Positions 1-5,148 of a stretch of DNA of 5,150 bases are shown piece after piece; the stretch's first letter is position 1, and every line of letters starts with the position of its first letter. The notes under the pieces were generated by a model. That model did not search any database, had not been told where the DNA came from, and saw only the letters and a list, made by a program, of their open reading frames with translations. A program made the translations under genes and the position numbers. This DNA comes from Archaeoglobales archaeon (GTDB lineage Archaea > Halobacteriota > Archaeoglobi > Archaeoglobales > Archaeoglobaceae): the NCBI GenBank assembly GCA_003663055.1, contig QMZF01000106.1, positions 1-5,150 of the forward strand, written 5' to 3'.

Positions 1-561
1 GCGGTTATGATGTCTGCTCTCGTCTTTGCAGGGGCAAGCCAGTTTGTAGCTTTACAAATGCTTATCCATAAGAGTTCGGCTTTGTTAATAGTTCTCACAA
101 CTTTTCTAGTGAATCTTAGGCACATTCTTATGAGTAGCTACATGTCTGCACTTTACAGCAGGATAAACGCTGGGAGGATTAAGAGGGCACTGGTTTCGTT
201 TGGAATTACAGATGAAACCTTTGCAATAGCATCGAAGAGGTTGAAGGAGTTGCCAGATGCGAACTACAATCTAGGCCTGAACTTCCTCTGCTACGTTTCG
301 TGGATTACAGGAACAGCAGTCGGACTGCTTTTCGGAAACGTAATACCCCTTAACGTTGTAGATGCATTGCCCTTTGCTTTAACGGCATTGTTCATAACTC
401 TTCTTGTCCTCAGCGTTGAAAACAGGGTTGATGTGGCTGTTGCAGCAATTGCAGCCATTGTGTCGATACTGCTGGGGTTTCTGCCTGTAGGGTGGAACGT
501 AATGATTGCTGCCCTCGTAGCGTGCGCTTTAGGAGGTGTGTTCGAGAGATGGAAGAGCTAG
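1..561 (+). CDS. azlC: AzlC family branched-chain amino acid export permease, large subunit (5' end outside window)
   Basis: This is the integral membrane large subunit of the AzlCD exporter, which in bacteria moves branched-chain amino acids or their analogues out of the cell; the substrate here is inferred. The reading frame is open from base 1, giving 186 visible residues. Family members are usually about 230 residues, so roughly 40-50 N-terminal residues lie to the left. Visible family landmarks are FAGASQF near visible residues 9-15, NLRHILMS near 36-43, DETFA near 70-74, and YVSWITGT near 97-104. Hydrophobic helices cover about 1-20, 24-45, 95-112, 118-136 and 140-180, with a basic cytoplasmic loop (RINAGRIKR) between the second and third. 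The stop codon lies inside azlD, which follows in another frame with a 13-nt overlap, so the two are co-translated. The first ATGs visible (7 and 10) are internal, because GASQF normally follows an earlier helix. Confidence 0.88.
   Translation, partial: AVMMSALVFAGASQFVALQMLIHKSSALLIVLTTFLVNLRHILMSSYMSALYSRINAGRIKRALVSFGITDETFAIASKRLKELPDANYNLGLNFLCYVSWITGTAVGLLFGNVIPLNVVDALPFALTALFITLLVLSVENRVDVAVAAIAAIVSILLGFLPVGWNVMIAALVACALGGVFERWKS
531..538 (+). promoter_or_regulatory. Shine-Dalgarno site for azlD inside azlC
   Basis: AGGAGGTG is a near-perfect complement to the archaeal 16S rRNA 3' end. It lies 10 nt before the ATG at 549. It decides the azlD start: an in-frame ATG at 492 would make a longer protein, but its extra 19 residues are polar and unlike AzlD, and no comparable site precedes it. 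Confidence 0.8.
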
Positions 562-836
562 TTTTTATTATTTTGGGAATGGCTGCAGTTACGTACGTTC
601 CAAGGGCTCTACCCATGCTCTATCAGAGGCTTGAGTCTCTGCACTTTTTGAAGTACTTGCCTGTAGCAATATTCTCCTCGCTCGTTTTTCCCGATTTACT
701 CGTTGTCGATTCGCAGATTGCTATCAGTGGAAAGACGCTCGCCGGATTAGCAGCATTTATAGTTGCTTGGAAAACAAGAAACTTAATAGCCACGATGGTT
801 GCTGGTGTTGCTATGCTTTACCTTGTTAACGCGTAG
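549..836 (+). CDS. azlD: AzlD family branched-chain amino acid export permease, small subunit
   Basis: This is the small membrane subunit that pairs with AzlC. The protein has 95 residues, normal for AzlD (about 100). It shows the family's N-terminal helix followed by TYVPRALPM at residues 15-23, then hydrophobic helices at roughly 35-52, 60-75 and 78-95, i.e. about four membrane segments with short loops. The ATG at 549 is chosen because a strong Shine-Dalgarno site sits 10 nt upstream and because this start gives MEELVFIILGMA, a membrane-type N terminus. It overlaps the azlC stop by 13 nt, which indicates coupled expression. It converges on the DUS-like gene with only 11 nt between stop codons. 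No T run of five or more follows on this strand until 997-1002, inside the opposing gene. The pairing of the two subunits is clear; the exported substrate cannot be read from sequence. Confidence 0.88.
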   Translation: MEELVFIILGMAAVTYVPRALPMLYQRLESLHFLKYLPVAIFSSLVFPDLLVVDSQIAISGKTLAGLAAFIVAWKTRNLIATMVAGVAMLYLVNA

Positions 837-847
837 TTGGGCTTGTC

Positions 848-1618
848 TTAGGCTTTAGAAATCTGATCAGTTTTGCGAAGATCAATAGAAAATTCGAACG
901 GTTCGGCAAGCTTGGGTGAGATTAGGAGTTTATGGAAAAAGAATCTATCTTTTAGCACGGCTCTTGCTGCAGAAACGAGGTGTGCAACTTCAGCCATTTT
1001 TTCAGCCATTTCGAGGCTGTTTACGGAGTTGTTGCCTATTGTAATCCCAAGCTGGGAGATTCTTTTGACTACTTCAAAATCACACAAACCGCCGGGAATC
1101 ATCGCATCAACATGGACATATACAGCCCCAGCCTCAAATGCGAGCTTAGCAACCTCAACGCAGTTTTCACTATTTCTGAGCTTTACTCCTGTTGGTGCGA
1201 TTGCTGAGGTTTCCTTTACTATCGTAAATAAATCTTTGGGATGTTTCATGAGCCACATTCCGCATTTAGCTTCTATAAGCTCGGGCTGTCTGCAGTGTGC
1301 GTTAATCTCTACTATTCCTCCGTAACGTCTCACTATGTCTGCAACATCAAGAAAACCGTTGAGGGAAGAAGATCTAACGTTCACAGCAAAAACTTTCCTT
1401 CCAGAAATCTTTGCCACTTCGCTTTCTATGCCCTCAATGGGACTATCAAACAAGAACTCTTTTCTTCCTCTCGCCACAACCTTTCTCGCAGCTTCCATAG
1501 CCATTAAATCGGCGTTGAACCCTCCAAGAATTACAAGACCAGCCGGGAAGCTCATGCAGAATTCGGCATTGTTTATTCCGGCCATTGCAGATAAAACAAG
1601 CCTGTTGGAGATTCTCAT
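848..1618 (-). CDS. Archaeal DUS-like FMN-binding TIM-barrel protein, substrate unknown
   Basis: This 256-residue protein has the layout of the dihydrouridine synthase / dihydroorotate dehydrogenase flavin-barrel superfamily and resembles the archaeal FMN-binding group typified by M. jannaschii MJ0144 (from memory, not searched). Landmarks are LSAMAGINN at residues 9-17 (first strand, FMN contact), INAHC at 105-109, VKLR at 145-148, VHVD at 168-171, GNNSVNS at 195-201 and ARAVL near 218-222, the last two placed like the FMN phosphate loops. In true DUS enzymes the fourth strand reads N-x-G-C-P with a catalytic Cys. Here Cys109 aligns with it, but the flanks are H108 and R110. Lys146 and His169 match other DUS active-site positions. 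There is no C-terminal DUS helical domain, so tRNA binding is doubtful. It is the last gene of the pyrF-dapF operon, starting in an ATGA overlap with dapF and preceded by GAGGTTA. A reductase or oxidase of a small pyrimidine-like or other metabolite is possible. Confidence 0.75.
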   Translation of the reverse strand: MRISNRLVLSAMAGINNAEFCMSFPAGLVILGGFNADLMAMEAARKVVARGRKEFLFDSPIEGIESEVAKISGRKVFAVNVRSSSLNGFLDVADIVRRYGGIVEINAHCRQPELIEAKCGMWLMKHPKDLFTIVKETSAIAPTGVKLRNSENCVEVAKLAFEAGAVYVHVDAMIPGGLCDFEVVKRISQLGITIGNNSVNSLEMAEKMAEVAHLVSAARAVLKDRFFFHKLLISPKLAEPFEFSIDLRKTDQISKA

Positions 1619-2469
1619 ACTTTTTTAACCTCTTTCAAAACGCCATCGAAGACCCTCACAGCCTTGCCCGTTATGAAGGCTGTTTCGGCAATTTCTATCC
1701 TCAAGATGCCGCCCTTAGTTTTCACAATCGCCTTTGGTTCCACAAGGCCAAGCTTACTTGCAACAGCAATGACGGCAACACTTCCGGTTCCACAACTTAA
1801 GGTTTCGTCTTCCACACCCCTTTCGTAAGTCCTCACCTCAACCTCTTTTCTCGACACAATTTTAGCAAAATTAACGTTTGTTCCTTCAGGAAACGCATCA
1901 CTGTACCGTATCTTCTTCGCCTCTCCTATGTCAAAATCCATCGAATCAACAAATACCACAGCATGGGGCACACCGGTATTTACTGCATAAACATCCATTT
2001 TCTTACCAAATACTTCGAAGCTTTTGTGCCACACCCCATCAAATACTCCGCCAATAGCAGAAATTTTTTCCGGCTCGAAAACAGGCGTACCCATGTCCAC
2101 CCTTACCCAGTACTCGCAATTTTCAACGCTCACCTCGAGCTCCTTTATGCCTGCTAGGGTTTCAGCTTTAAGCTTTCTGCTGGTGTAGCCCTCTTCTACA
2201 ACATAGCGCGCAAAACAACGAATGCCGTTTCCACACATCGCTGCTTCACTCCCATCGCTGTTGAAGTAACGAAACCTTACATCTGCAACGTCGGAGCGCT
2301 GAACGAATATAGCTCCATCACCCCCAACTCCAAAGCGTCTGTTGCAGACTGCCCTTACAAGTGCAGGTTTTTCTTTTTCTGCAACGACTTCTTCATTGAA
2401 TTCGTCGAAGATTACAAAGTCGTTTCCGTTGCCGTGCATCTTGGTAAAGCTGATTTCTGTAAACTTCAT
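1615..2469 (-). CDS. dapF: Diaminopimelate epimerase
   Basis: DapF interconverts LL- and meso-2,6-diaminopimelate without a cofactor, the penultimate step of DAP-route lysine synthesis in the cytosol. The 284-residue length is normal. The two catalytic cysteines are both present in their motifs: Cys79 in MCGNGIRC (78-85) and Cys226 in SCGTGS (225-230). Other family marks are MHGNGNDF (11-18), FGVGGDG (46-52), NSDGS (70-74), NTGVPH (164-169) and EGTNVNF (195-201). The two halves show the usual pseudo-repeat, each contributing one cysteine. The start at 2469 is supported by GGGAGGTG 5 nt upstream and by the ATGA overlap with pyrF; it gives a seven-residue N-terminal extension compared with proteins starting MKFTKMHG. 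Its stop overlaps the DUS-like start. No odd residues were seen; the assignment is secure. Confidence 0.96.
   Translation of the reverse strand: MKFTEISFTKMHGNGNDFVIFDEFNEEVVAEKEKPALVRAVCNRRFGVGGDGAIFVQRSDVADVRFRYFNSDGSEAAMCGNGIRCFARYVVEEGYTSRKLKAETLAGIKELEVSVENCEYWVRVDMGTPVFEPEKISAIGGVFDGVWHKSFEVFGKKMDVYAVNTGVPHAVVFVDSMDFDIGEAKKIRYSDAFPEGTNVNFAKIVSRKEVEVRTYERGVEDETLSCGTGSVAVIAVASKLGLVEPKAIVKTKGGILRIEIAETAFITGKAVRVFDGVLKEVKKV
1626..1632 (-). promoter_or_regulatory. Shine-Dalgarno site for the DUS-like gene
   Basis: Read on the - strand this is GAGGTTA, 7 nt before the ATG at 1618. It lies inside the last codons of dapF and supports the 1618 start and an ATGA-coupled junction. Confidence 0.6.
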
Positions 2470-3104
2470 TTCAGCACCTCCCTAAGCTGTTCTGCGAGGG
2501 CTTTAGCGTTCTTAACAGCATCTCCCTCGTATATGCTCCTCCCAACGATTATAAAGTCCGCTCCGGCCCTTATCGCTTCGACTGCTTTCCCGCCCTGTGC
2601 CCCAACACCCGGAGAAAGGATCTGCATATTGCCTGCAATTTCCCTCAGCTTCTTTATTCTCTCGGGTCTGGTGGCGGGAGCAATGATACCGCTACAACCC
2701 AACTTTTTTGCCATCTCTACTATTTTCTCCGAAACTCCTGTCATGAACTCTTTTCCACCCTCGCTACTAAGCTCCGAAACTACGTAAACTTCCCCATCGA
2801 ACTGTGATGCAACCTTAAGCACCGCTTTTACAGAATCGCTACCTGTAAAGCCGTGAGTTATAACGGCTTTAGCTCCATTCTTAAATGCGAGTTCTGCTAT
2901 TTTTGCAGAAATATGGGGAACGTCCGCTATCTTGAAATCGGCAATAACAGGTTTGTAGGCTGCAAGCTCCCTTATCACGGAAATCCCTTTTGATAGCACG
3001 AGGGGATAGTTCACCTTGATCGCATCAACCCATTCAGCAATTTTAGCAGCGATGGATGTATCATCCACATCTAAGGCTACAACAATACCTGTTTTCCTCT
3101 GCAT
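2466..3104 (-). CDS. pyrF: Orotidine 5'-phosphate decarboxylase, archaeal type
   Basis: PyrF converts OMP to UMP, the last step of de novo pyrimidine nucleotide synthesis, using no cofactor. The protein is 212 residues, the short form typical of archaea, and follows the M. thermautotrophicus enzyme closely in pattern. Catalytic residues are visible: Asp12 (ALDV), Lys30 (IKVNYPLVL), and the Asp56-x-Lys58-x-x-Asp61 set in ADFKIADVP. SPGVGAQGG (164-172) with Gln170, and IIVGRSIY (185-192) with Arg189, form the phosphate-binding end. The related hexulose-phosphate synthases carry DxKTxDxG instead, so the DxKxxDxP motif here excludes that reading. It is the first gene of the operon and its stop overlaps the dapF start (ATGA). 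No Shine-Dalgarno site precedes the ATG, and a TATA-like box lies about 26 nt upstream, so the mRNA is probably leaderless. It is divergent from hxlB. Confidence 0.96.
   Translation of the reverse strand: MQRKTGIVVALDVDDTSIAAKIAEWVDAIKVNYPLVLSKGISVIRELAAYKPVIADFKIADVPHISAKIAELAFKNGAKAVITHGFTGSDSVKAVLKVASQFDGEVYVVSELSSEGGKEFMTGVSEKIVEMAKKLGCSGIIAPATRPERIKKLREIAGNMQILSPGVGAQGGKAVEAIRAGADFIIVGRSIYEGDAVKNAKALAEQLREVLK
2475..2482 (-). promoter_or_regulatory. Shine-Dalgarno site for dapF inside pyrF
   Basis: Read on the - strand this is GGGAGGTG, 5 nt before the dapF ATG at 2469 and within the last codons of pyrF. It is the strongest ribosome binding site on this strand, and it fixes the dapF start ahead of the internal Met11. 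Confidence 0.8.
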
Positions 3105-3125
3105 AAAAAGCCATCAAGGCTGGCA

Positions 3126-3142
3126 GTATTTAGATTTTCTCT
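3126..3142 (-). promoter_or_regulatory. Probable TATA/BRE promoter of the pyrF-dapF-DUS operon
   Basis: On the - strand, CTAAATAC is preceded by the purine/A-rich GAGAAAAT, resembling an archaeal TATA box with a BRE. Its centre (about 3130) is 26 nt from the pyrF ATG at 3104. This is the usual TATA-to-start-site distance, so transcription should begin at or next to the first codon. This is inferred from spacing and base composition only. Confidence 0.5.
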
Positions 3143-3184
3143 CAAAATCCACGAAACTCTTTCAGCTTAGCACATTGGATAATT

Positions 3185-3200
3185 AAGAAAAGCTTAAATT
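3185..3200 (+). promoter_or_regulatory. Probable TATA/BRE promoter of the hxlB-M42 operon
   Basis: AAGAAAAG followed by CTTAAATT resembles a BRE plus TATA box. The centre near 3197 predicts a transcription start near 3222-3224. This makes either a leaderless mRNA beginning at the GTG at 3223 or a leader of about 12 nt before the ATG at 3235. An imperfect inverted repeat, AATTAAG (3181-3187) and CTTAAATT (3193-3200), overlaps the box and might bind a regulator, though AT-rich DNA gives such repeats by chance. Confidence 0.5.
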
Positions 3201-3234
3201 CAAGCAAAGAAAGGGGGGTGGGGTGGCTGGGATA

Positions 3235-3822
3235 ATGGCAATGGAAGGTAAACTTATTGGTGGAAAGCTTTATGCGTTTTTAGATACTCTTGAAAAGCAC
3301 ATAGGTGTTTTAAAGAAAGAAATAGACCCTCCCCAAGTTACTGAACTCATAAAAGCAATAGAAGAGGCGGACAAGATATTTGTAATGGGTGCTGGCAGGA
3401 GTGGATTCGTTGCCAAAGCTTTTGCCATGCGCCTAATGCATCTCGGCTACAACGTATACGTAGTGGGCGAGACAGTAACGCCAAGAATATCGAAAAACGA
3501 TGTTTTGATATCCATATCTGGTTCTGGTGAGACTACTTCGGTTGTTAACATAAGCAGGAAAGCTAAGGAGCTCATAGGCTCAAAACTTGTGGCAATAACG
3601 CAAAACAGGAGCTCAACCCTTGCAGAAATTAGCGATGTGATTGTTGTTCTGAAAGCTAAAAACAAAAATCAAAGAGACGAGAGCATATCGAATATAGCCC
3701 CCCTTGGAACACTCTTTGAGCTAACGGCATTGATATTCCTCGACGGTCTTGTAGCTGAACTCATGGGCTTGAAAAGCCTTACAGAAAGGGATTTGGAGAA
3801 AAGGCATGCGGTTCTTGAGTGA
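3235..3822 (+). CDS. hxlB: 6-phospho-3-hexuloisomerase, SIS domain
   Basis: HxlB interconverts D-arabino-hex-3-ulose 6-phosphate and fructose 6-phosphate in the ribulose monophosphate pathway. In archaea the pathway is commonly used in reverse to make ribulose 5-phosphate, and forward it fixes formaldehyde. The 195-residue protein is one SIS domain: VMGAGRSG at 50-57 and the phosphate-binding SISGSGET at 93-100. It aligns by eye with M. jannaschii MJ1247: FAMRLMHLGY (63-72), VVGETVTP (76-83), the LGTLFELTALIFLD stretch (157-170) with candidate catalytic Glu162, and RHAVLE at the C terminus with His191. A loop near 140-153 is longer and more charged than in MJ1247. Starts at GTG 3223, ATG 3235 and ATG 3241 are all in frame; 3235 is preferred because GGGGTG lies 9 nt upstream, but a leaderless GTG start is credible. 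The stop is in a GTGA overlap with the next frame. No hxlA partner is in view. Confidence 0.88.
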   Translation: MAMEGKLIGGKLYAFLDTLEKHIGVLKKEIDPPQVTELIKAIEEADKIFVMGAGRSGFVAKAFAMRLMHLGYNVYVVGETVTPRISKNDVLISISGSGETTSVVNISRKAKELIGSKLVAITQNRSSTLAEISDVIVVLKAKNKNQRDESISNIAPLGTLFELTALIFLDGLVAELMGLKSLTERDLEKRHAVLE

Positions 3823-3823
3823 T
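3819..3823 (+). promoter_or_regulatory. Overlapping stop/start and possible ribosome binding site for the M42 gene
   Basis: GTGA at 3819-3822 contains the hxlB stop (TGA 3820-3822) and an in-frame GTG start for the peptidase. The same bases read GTGAT, part of the archaeal GGTGAT binding sequence, 4 nt before an ATG at 3828. Either start gives essentially the same protein, differing by three residues. Confidence 0.45.
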
Positions 3824-3827
3824 AGGC

Positions 3828-4874
3828 ATGCAGGAAGTGTTTGAGCTGCTCGAAAAACTTAGCAACGCCCATGGTATAAGTGGATATGAGGATGAAGTTA
3901 GGGAGATAATCAAGGCAGAACTTGAAGGCGTTGTAGATGAAATAAAAGTTGATAATCTCGGCAATCTGATAGCTGTTAGGAACGGAAGTGAGAAAAAGCT
4001 CATGATCGCTGCGCACATGGACGAGATAGGTTTTATGGTAAAGTACATAGATGATAAGGGGTTCATCCGTGTAACGCCTATAGGCGGTTGGTTTGATCAA
4101 ACAGTTCTCAACCAACGCGTGGTTTTGCACGGAAAAAAAGGAAAGGTTTACGGCGTTTTTGGATGCAAGCCGCCCCACATAATGAAGGACGAGGAGAGAA
4201 AGAAGATCATCAAAATTAGAGACATGTTCGTTGACGTTGGAGCATCGAGTAAGGAGGAAGTACTTGATATGGGAATAAACATAGGAACACCGGTAACAGT
4301 CGATAGACAGCTTGCCAAGCTCGGTAAAAGAGTTACAGGTAAGGCTTTCGACAACAGAGCTGGAGTAGCTGCGATGATACTTGCGATGAAGGAAACGAAG
4401 AGCGATGCAACGATATACGCAGTTGGAACTGTTCAGGAGGAGGTAGGATTGAAAGGTGCTAGAACTTCAGCCTTCGCAATCGAGCCAAATGCTGCAATAG
4501 CCCTCGATGTGTGCGTTGCTACAGATTTTCCCGGAGCTGAATCTGCACACACGGACATAAAGCTTGGCAAAGGGCCGGCAATAACGGTTGCTGATGCGGC
4601 GGGAAGGGGGCTAATAGCGACAAAAAAGGTTCTGGAGTGGCTTACGGAAACTGCCGAAAAGAACGAAATTCCGTACCAGCTTGAAGTAGCCGAAGGCGGC
4701 ACTACTGATGCTACTGCAATACACTTAACGAAGGCTGGAATACCTACGGGAGTTATCAGCGTTCCCGCAAGGTACATACATACGCCTGTAGAGGTCATAG
4801 ACCTAGAAGATCTAAAAAATGCTGCCATGCTCGTCGCCAGAGCCCTAGAAAGGGCAGGTAAATACTTCAAGTAG
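3828..4874 (+). CDS. M42 family metallopeptidase, TET-like aminopeptidase
   Basis: This is a co-catalytic metal aminopeptidase that trims N-terminal residues from short peptides. Characterised archaeal members (TET) form hollow 12-subunit tetrahedra in the cytosol, acting after the proteasome. The protein has 348 residues from the ATG at 3828, normal for the family. Metal and catalytic residues are all present: His63 and Asp65 in AAHMDEIG, bridging Asp175 in AFDNRAG, catalytic Glu204 and ligand Glu205 in QEEVG, Asp227 in ALDV, and His318 in YIHTP. The insert dimerisation domain lies at about 70-160 and includes PPHIMK (115-120). LGKGPAI (246-252), GGTTDA (290-295) and GIPTG (304-308) also match P. 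horikoshii TET by eye. Homologues are often mislabelled endoglucanase or CelM; the ligand set argues for a peptidase. Residue specificity is not predictable here. The ATG is favoured over GTG 3819 because MQEVFELLEKL aligns with family N termini. It is coupled to hxlB. Confidence 0.93.
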   Translation: MQEVFELLEKLSNAHGISGYEDEVREIIKAELEGVVDEIKVDNLGNLIAVRNGSEKKLMIAAHMDEIGFMVKYIDDKGFIRVTPIGGWFDQTVLNQRVVLHGKKGKVYGVFGCKPPHIMKDEERKKIIKIRDMFVDVGASSKEEVLDMGINIGTPVTVDRQLAKLGKRVTGKAFDNRAGVAAMILAMKETKSDATIYAVGTVQEEVGLKGARTSAFAIEPNAAIALDVCVATDFPGAESAHTDIKLGKGPAITVADAAGRGLIATKKVLEWLTETAEKNEIPYQLEVAEGGTTDATAIHLTKAGIPTGVISVPARYIHTPVEVIDLEDLKNAAMLVARALERAGKYFK

Positions 4875-4918
4875 TTCTTAAAGCTTGAGTTGAGATAAAT
4901 ACGATCAACCCGTGATGC

Positions 4919-4925
4919 TTTTTTT
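4919..4925 (+). terminator. T-tract terminator after the M42 gene
   Basis: Seven consecutive T lie 44 nt after the stop codon, with no convincing hairpin in front. This is the usual form of archaeal intrinsic termination. A second run of six T at 4974-4979 could act as a backup. Confidence 0.5.
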
Positions 4926-4935
4926 GTGAGCGAAC

Positions 4936-4946
4936 AAAAATAAAAA
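4936..4946 (-). terminator. T-rich terminator for the gene entering from the right
   Basis: On the - strand this reads TTTTTATTTTT, about 95 nt beyond the stop of the partial gene at 5041. Together with the opposite-strand T tract at 4919-4925, it makes 4919-4946 a bidirectional termination zone between convergent genes. The rest of 4875-5040 is AT-rich and shows no gene. Confidence 0.4.
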
Positions 4947-5040
4947 CTATATTCCTTCCTCTTAGCCTAGCAATTTTTTAAACAAAGCATTTTGCTGATT
5001 CTATTATCCCAAGACATTTCTCATCGTTGTAAAATACATG

Positions 5041-5148
5041 TTAGTTCAGACTCACCTTAACAATCAAAATATCCTGTCCTTCGCCTCTTCCTACAGCAAA
5101 ATCTTTAAGCGAGCCTTTGGCGTCGTTTAAGCCTAAGGTGCAAGACCT
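5041..5148 (-). CDS. C-terminal 35 codons of an unidentified gene (continues past right edge)
   Basis: The only reading frame on the - strand that stays open from the right edge spans 35 codons and ends in TAA at 5041-5043; the other two - strand frames hit stops soon after entering. The tail reads like a real protein end, with a Gly/Asp-rich turn, GRGEGQD, followed by the hydrophobic strand ILIVKVSLN. There is no start in the window. The gene would converge on the M42 gene with 166 nt between stops and T-rich tracts for both strands, which fits. The ending vaguely recalls beta-propeller or other beta-rich repeats finishing in a strand, but that is too weak to name a family. It could also be chance, since 35 open codons are not rare. 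Confidence 0.42.
   Translation of the reverse strand, partial: RSCTLGLNDAKGSLKDFAVGRGEGQDILIVKVSLN

Noticed and set aside
991..1010. Direct repeat of CAGCCATTT
   Set aside because: It simply encodes the repeated Met-Ala-Glu in the DUS-like protein (EMAEKMAEV).
873..1325. A 150-codon + strand open frame opposite the DUS-like gene
   Set aside because: Antisense to a protein with clear flavin-barrel motifs; composition is Ser/Thr-rich, typical of a complement frame.
2466..3104. Reading the OMP decarboxylase as a hexulose-6-phosphate synthase partner for hxlB
   Set aside because: The active-site motif is DxKxxDxP with SPGVGAQGG, diagnostic of OMP decarboxylase; the synthase has DxKTxDxG.
3109..3121. 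AGCC/GGCT inverted repeat followed by T on the - strand just before pyrF, as an attenuator
   Set aside because: The stem is only four base pairs, and it would lie upstream of the predicted transcription start, so it would not be in the RNA.
3669..4178. A 169-codon open frame on the - strand across the hxlB-M42 junction
   Set aside because: It lies antisense to two well-conserved genes with intact motifs, crosses their overlap and has no recognisable domain; it is a shadow.
4433..4870. A 145-codon - strand open frame opposite the M42 C-terminal half
   Set aside because: Its Ser/Ala-rich composition is that expected from the complement of the peptidase codons; no motif and no ribosome site.
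3828..4874. Endoglucanase/CelM annotation for the M42 gene
   Set aside because: The complete co-catalytic metal ligand set and close resemblance to TET aminopeptidases indicate a peptidase; the cellulase label is historical.
4986..4996. AGCA-TTT-TGCT hairpin in the right intergenic region
   Set aside because: A four-base stem with a three-base loop is expected by chance in AT-rich DNA and is not followed directly by a long T run on either strand.
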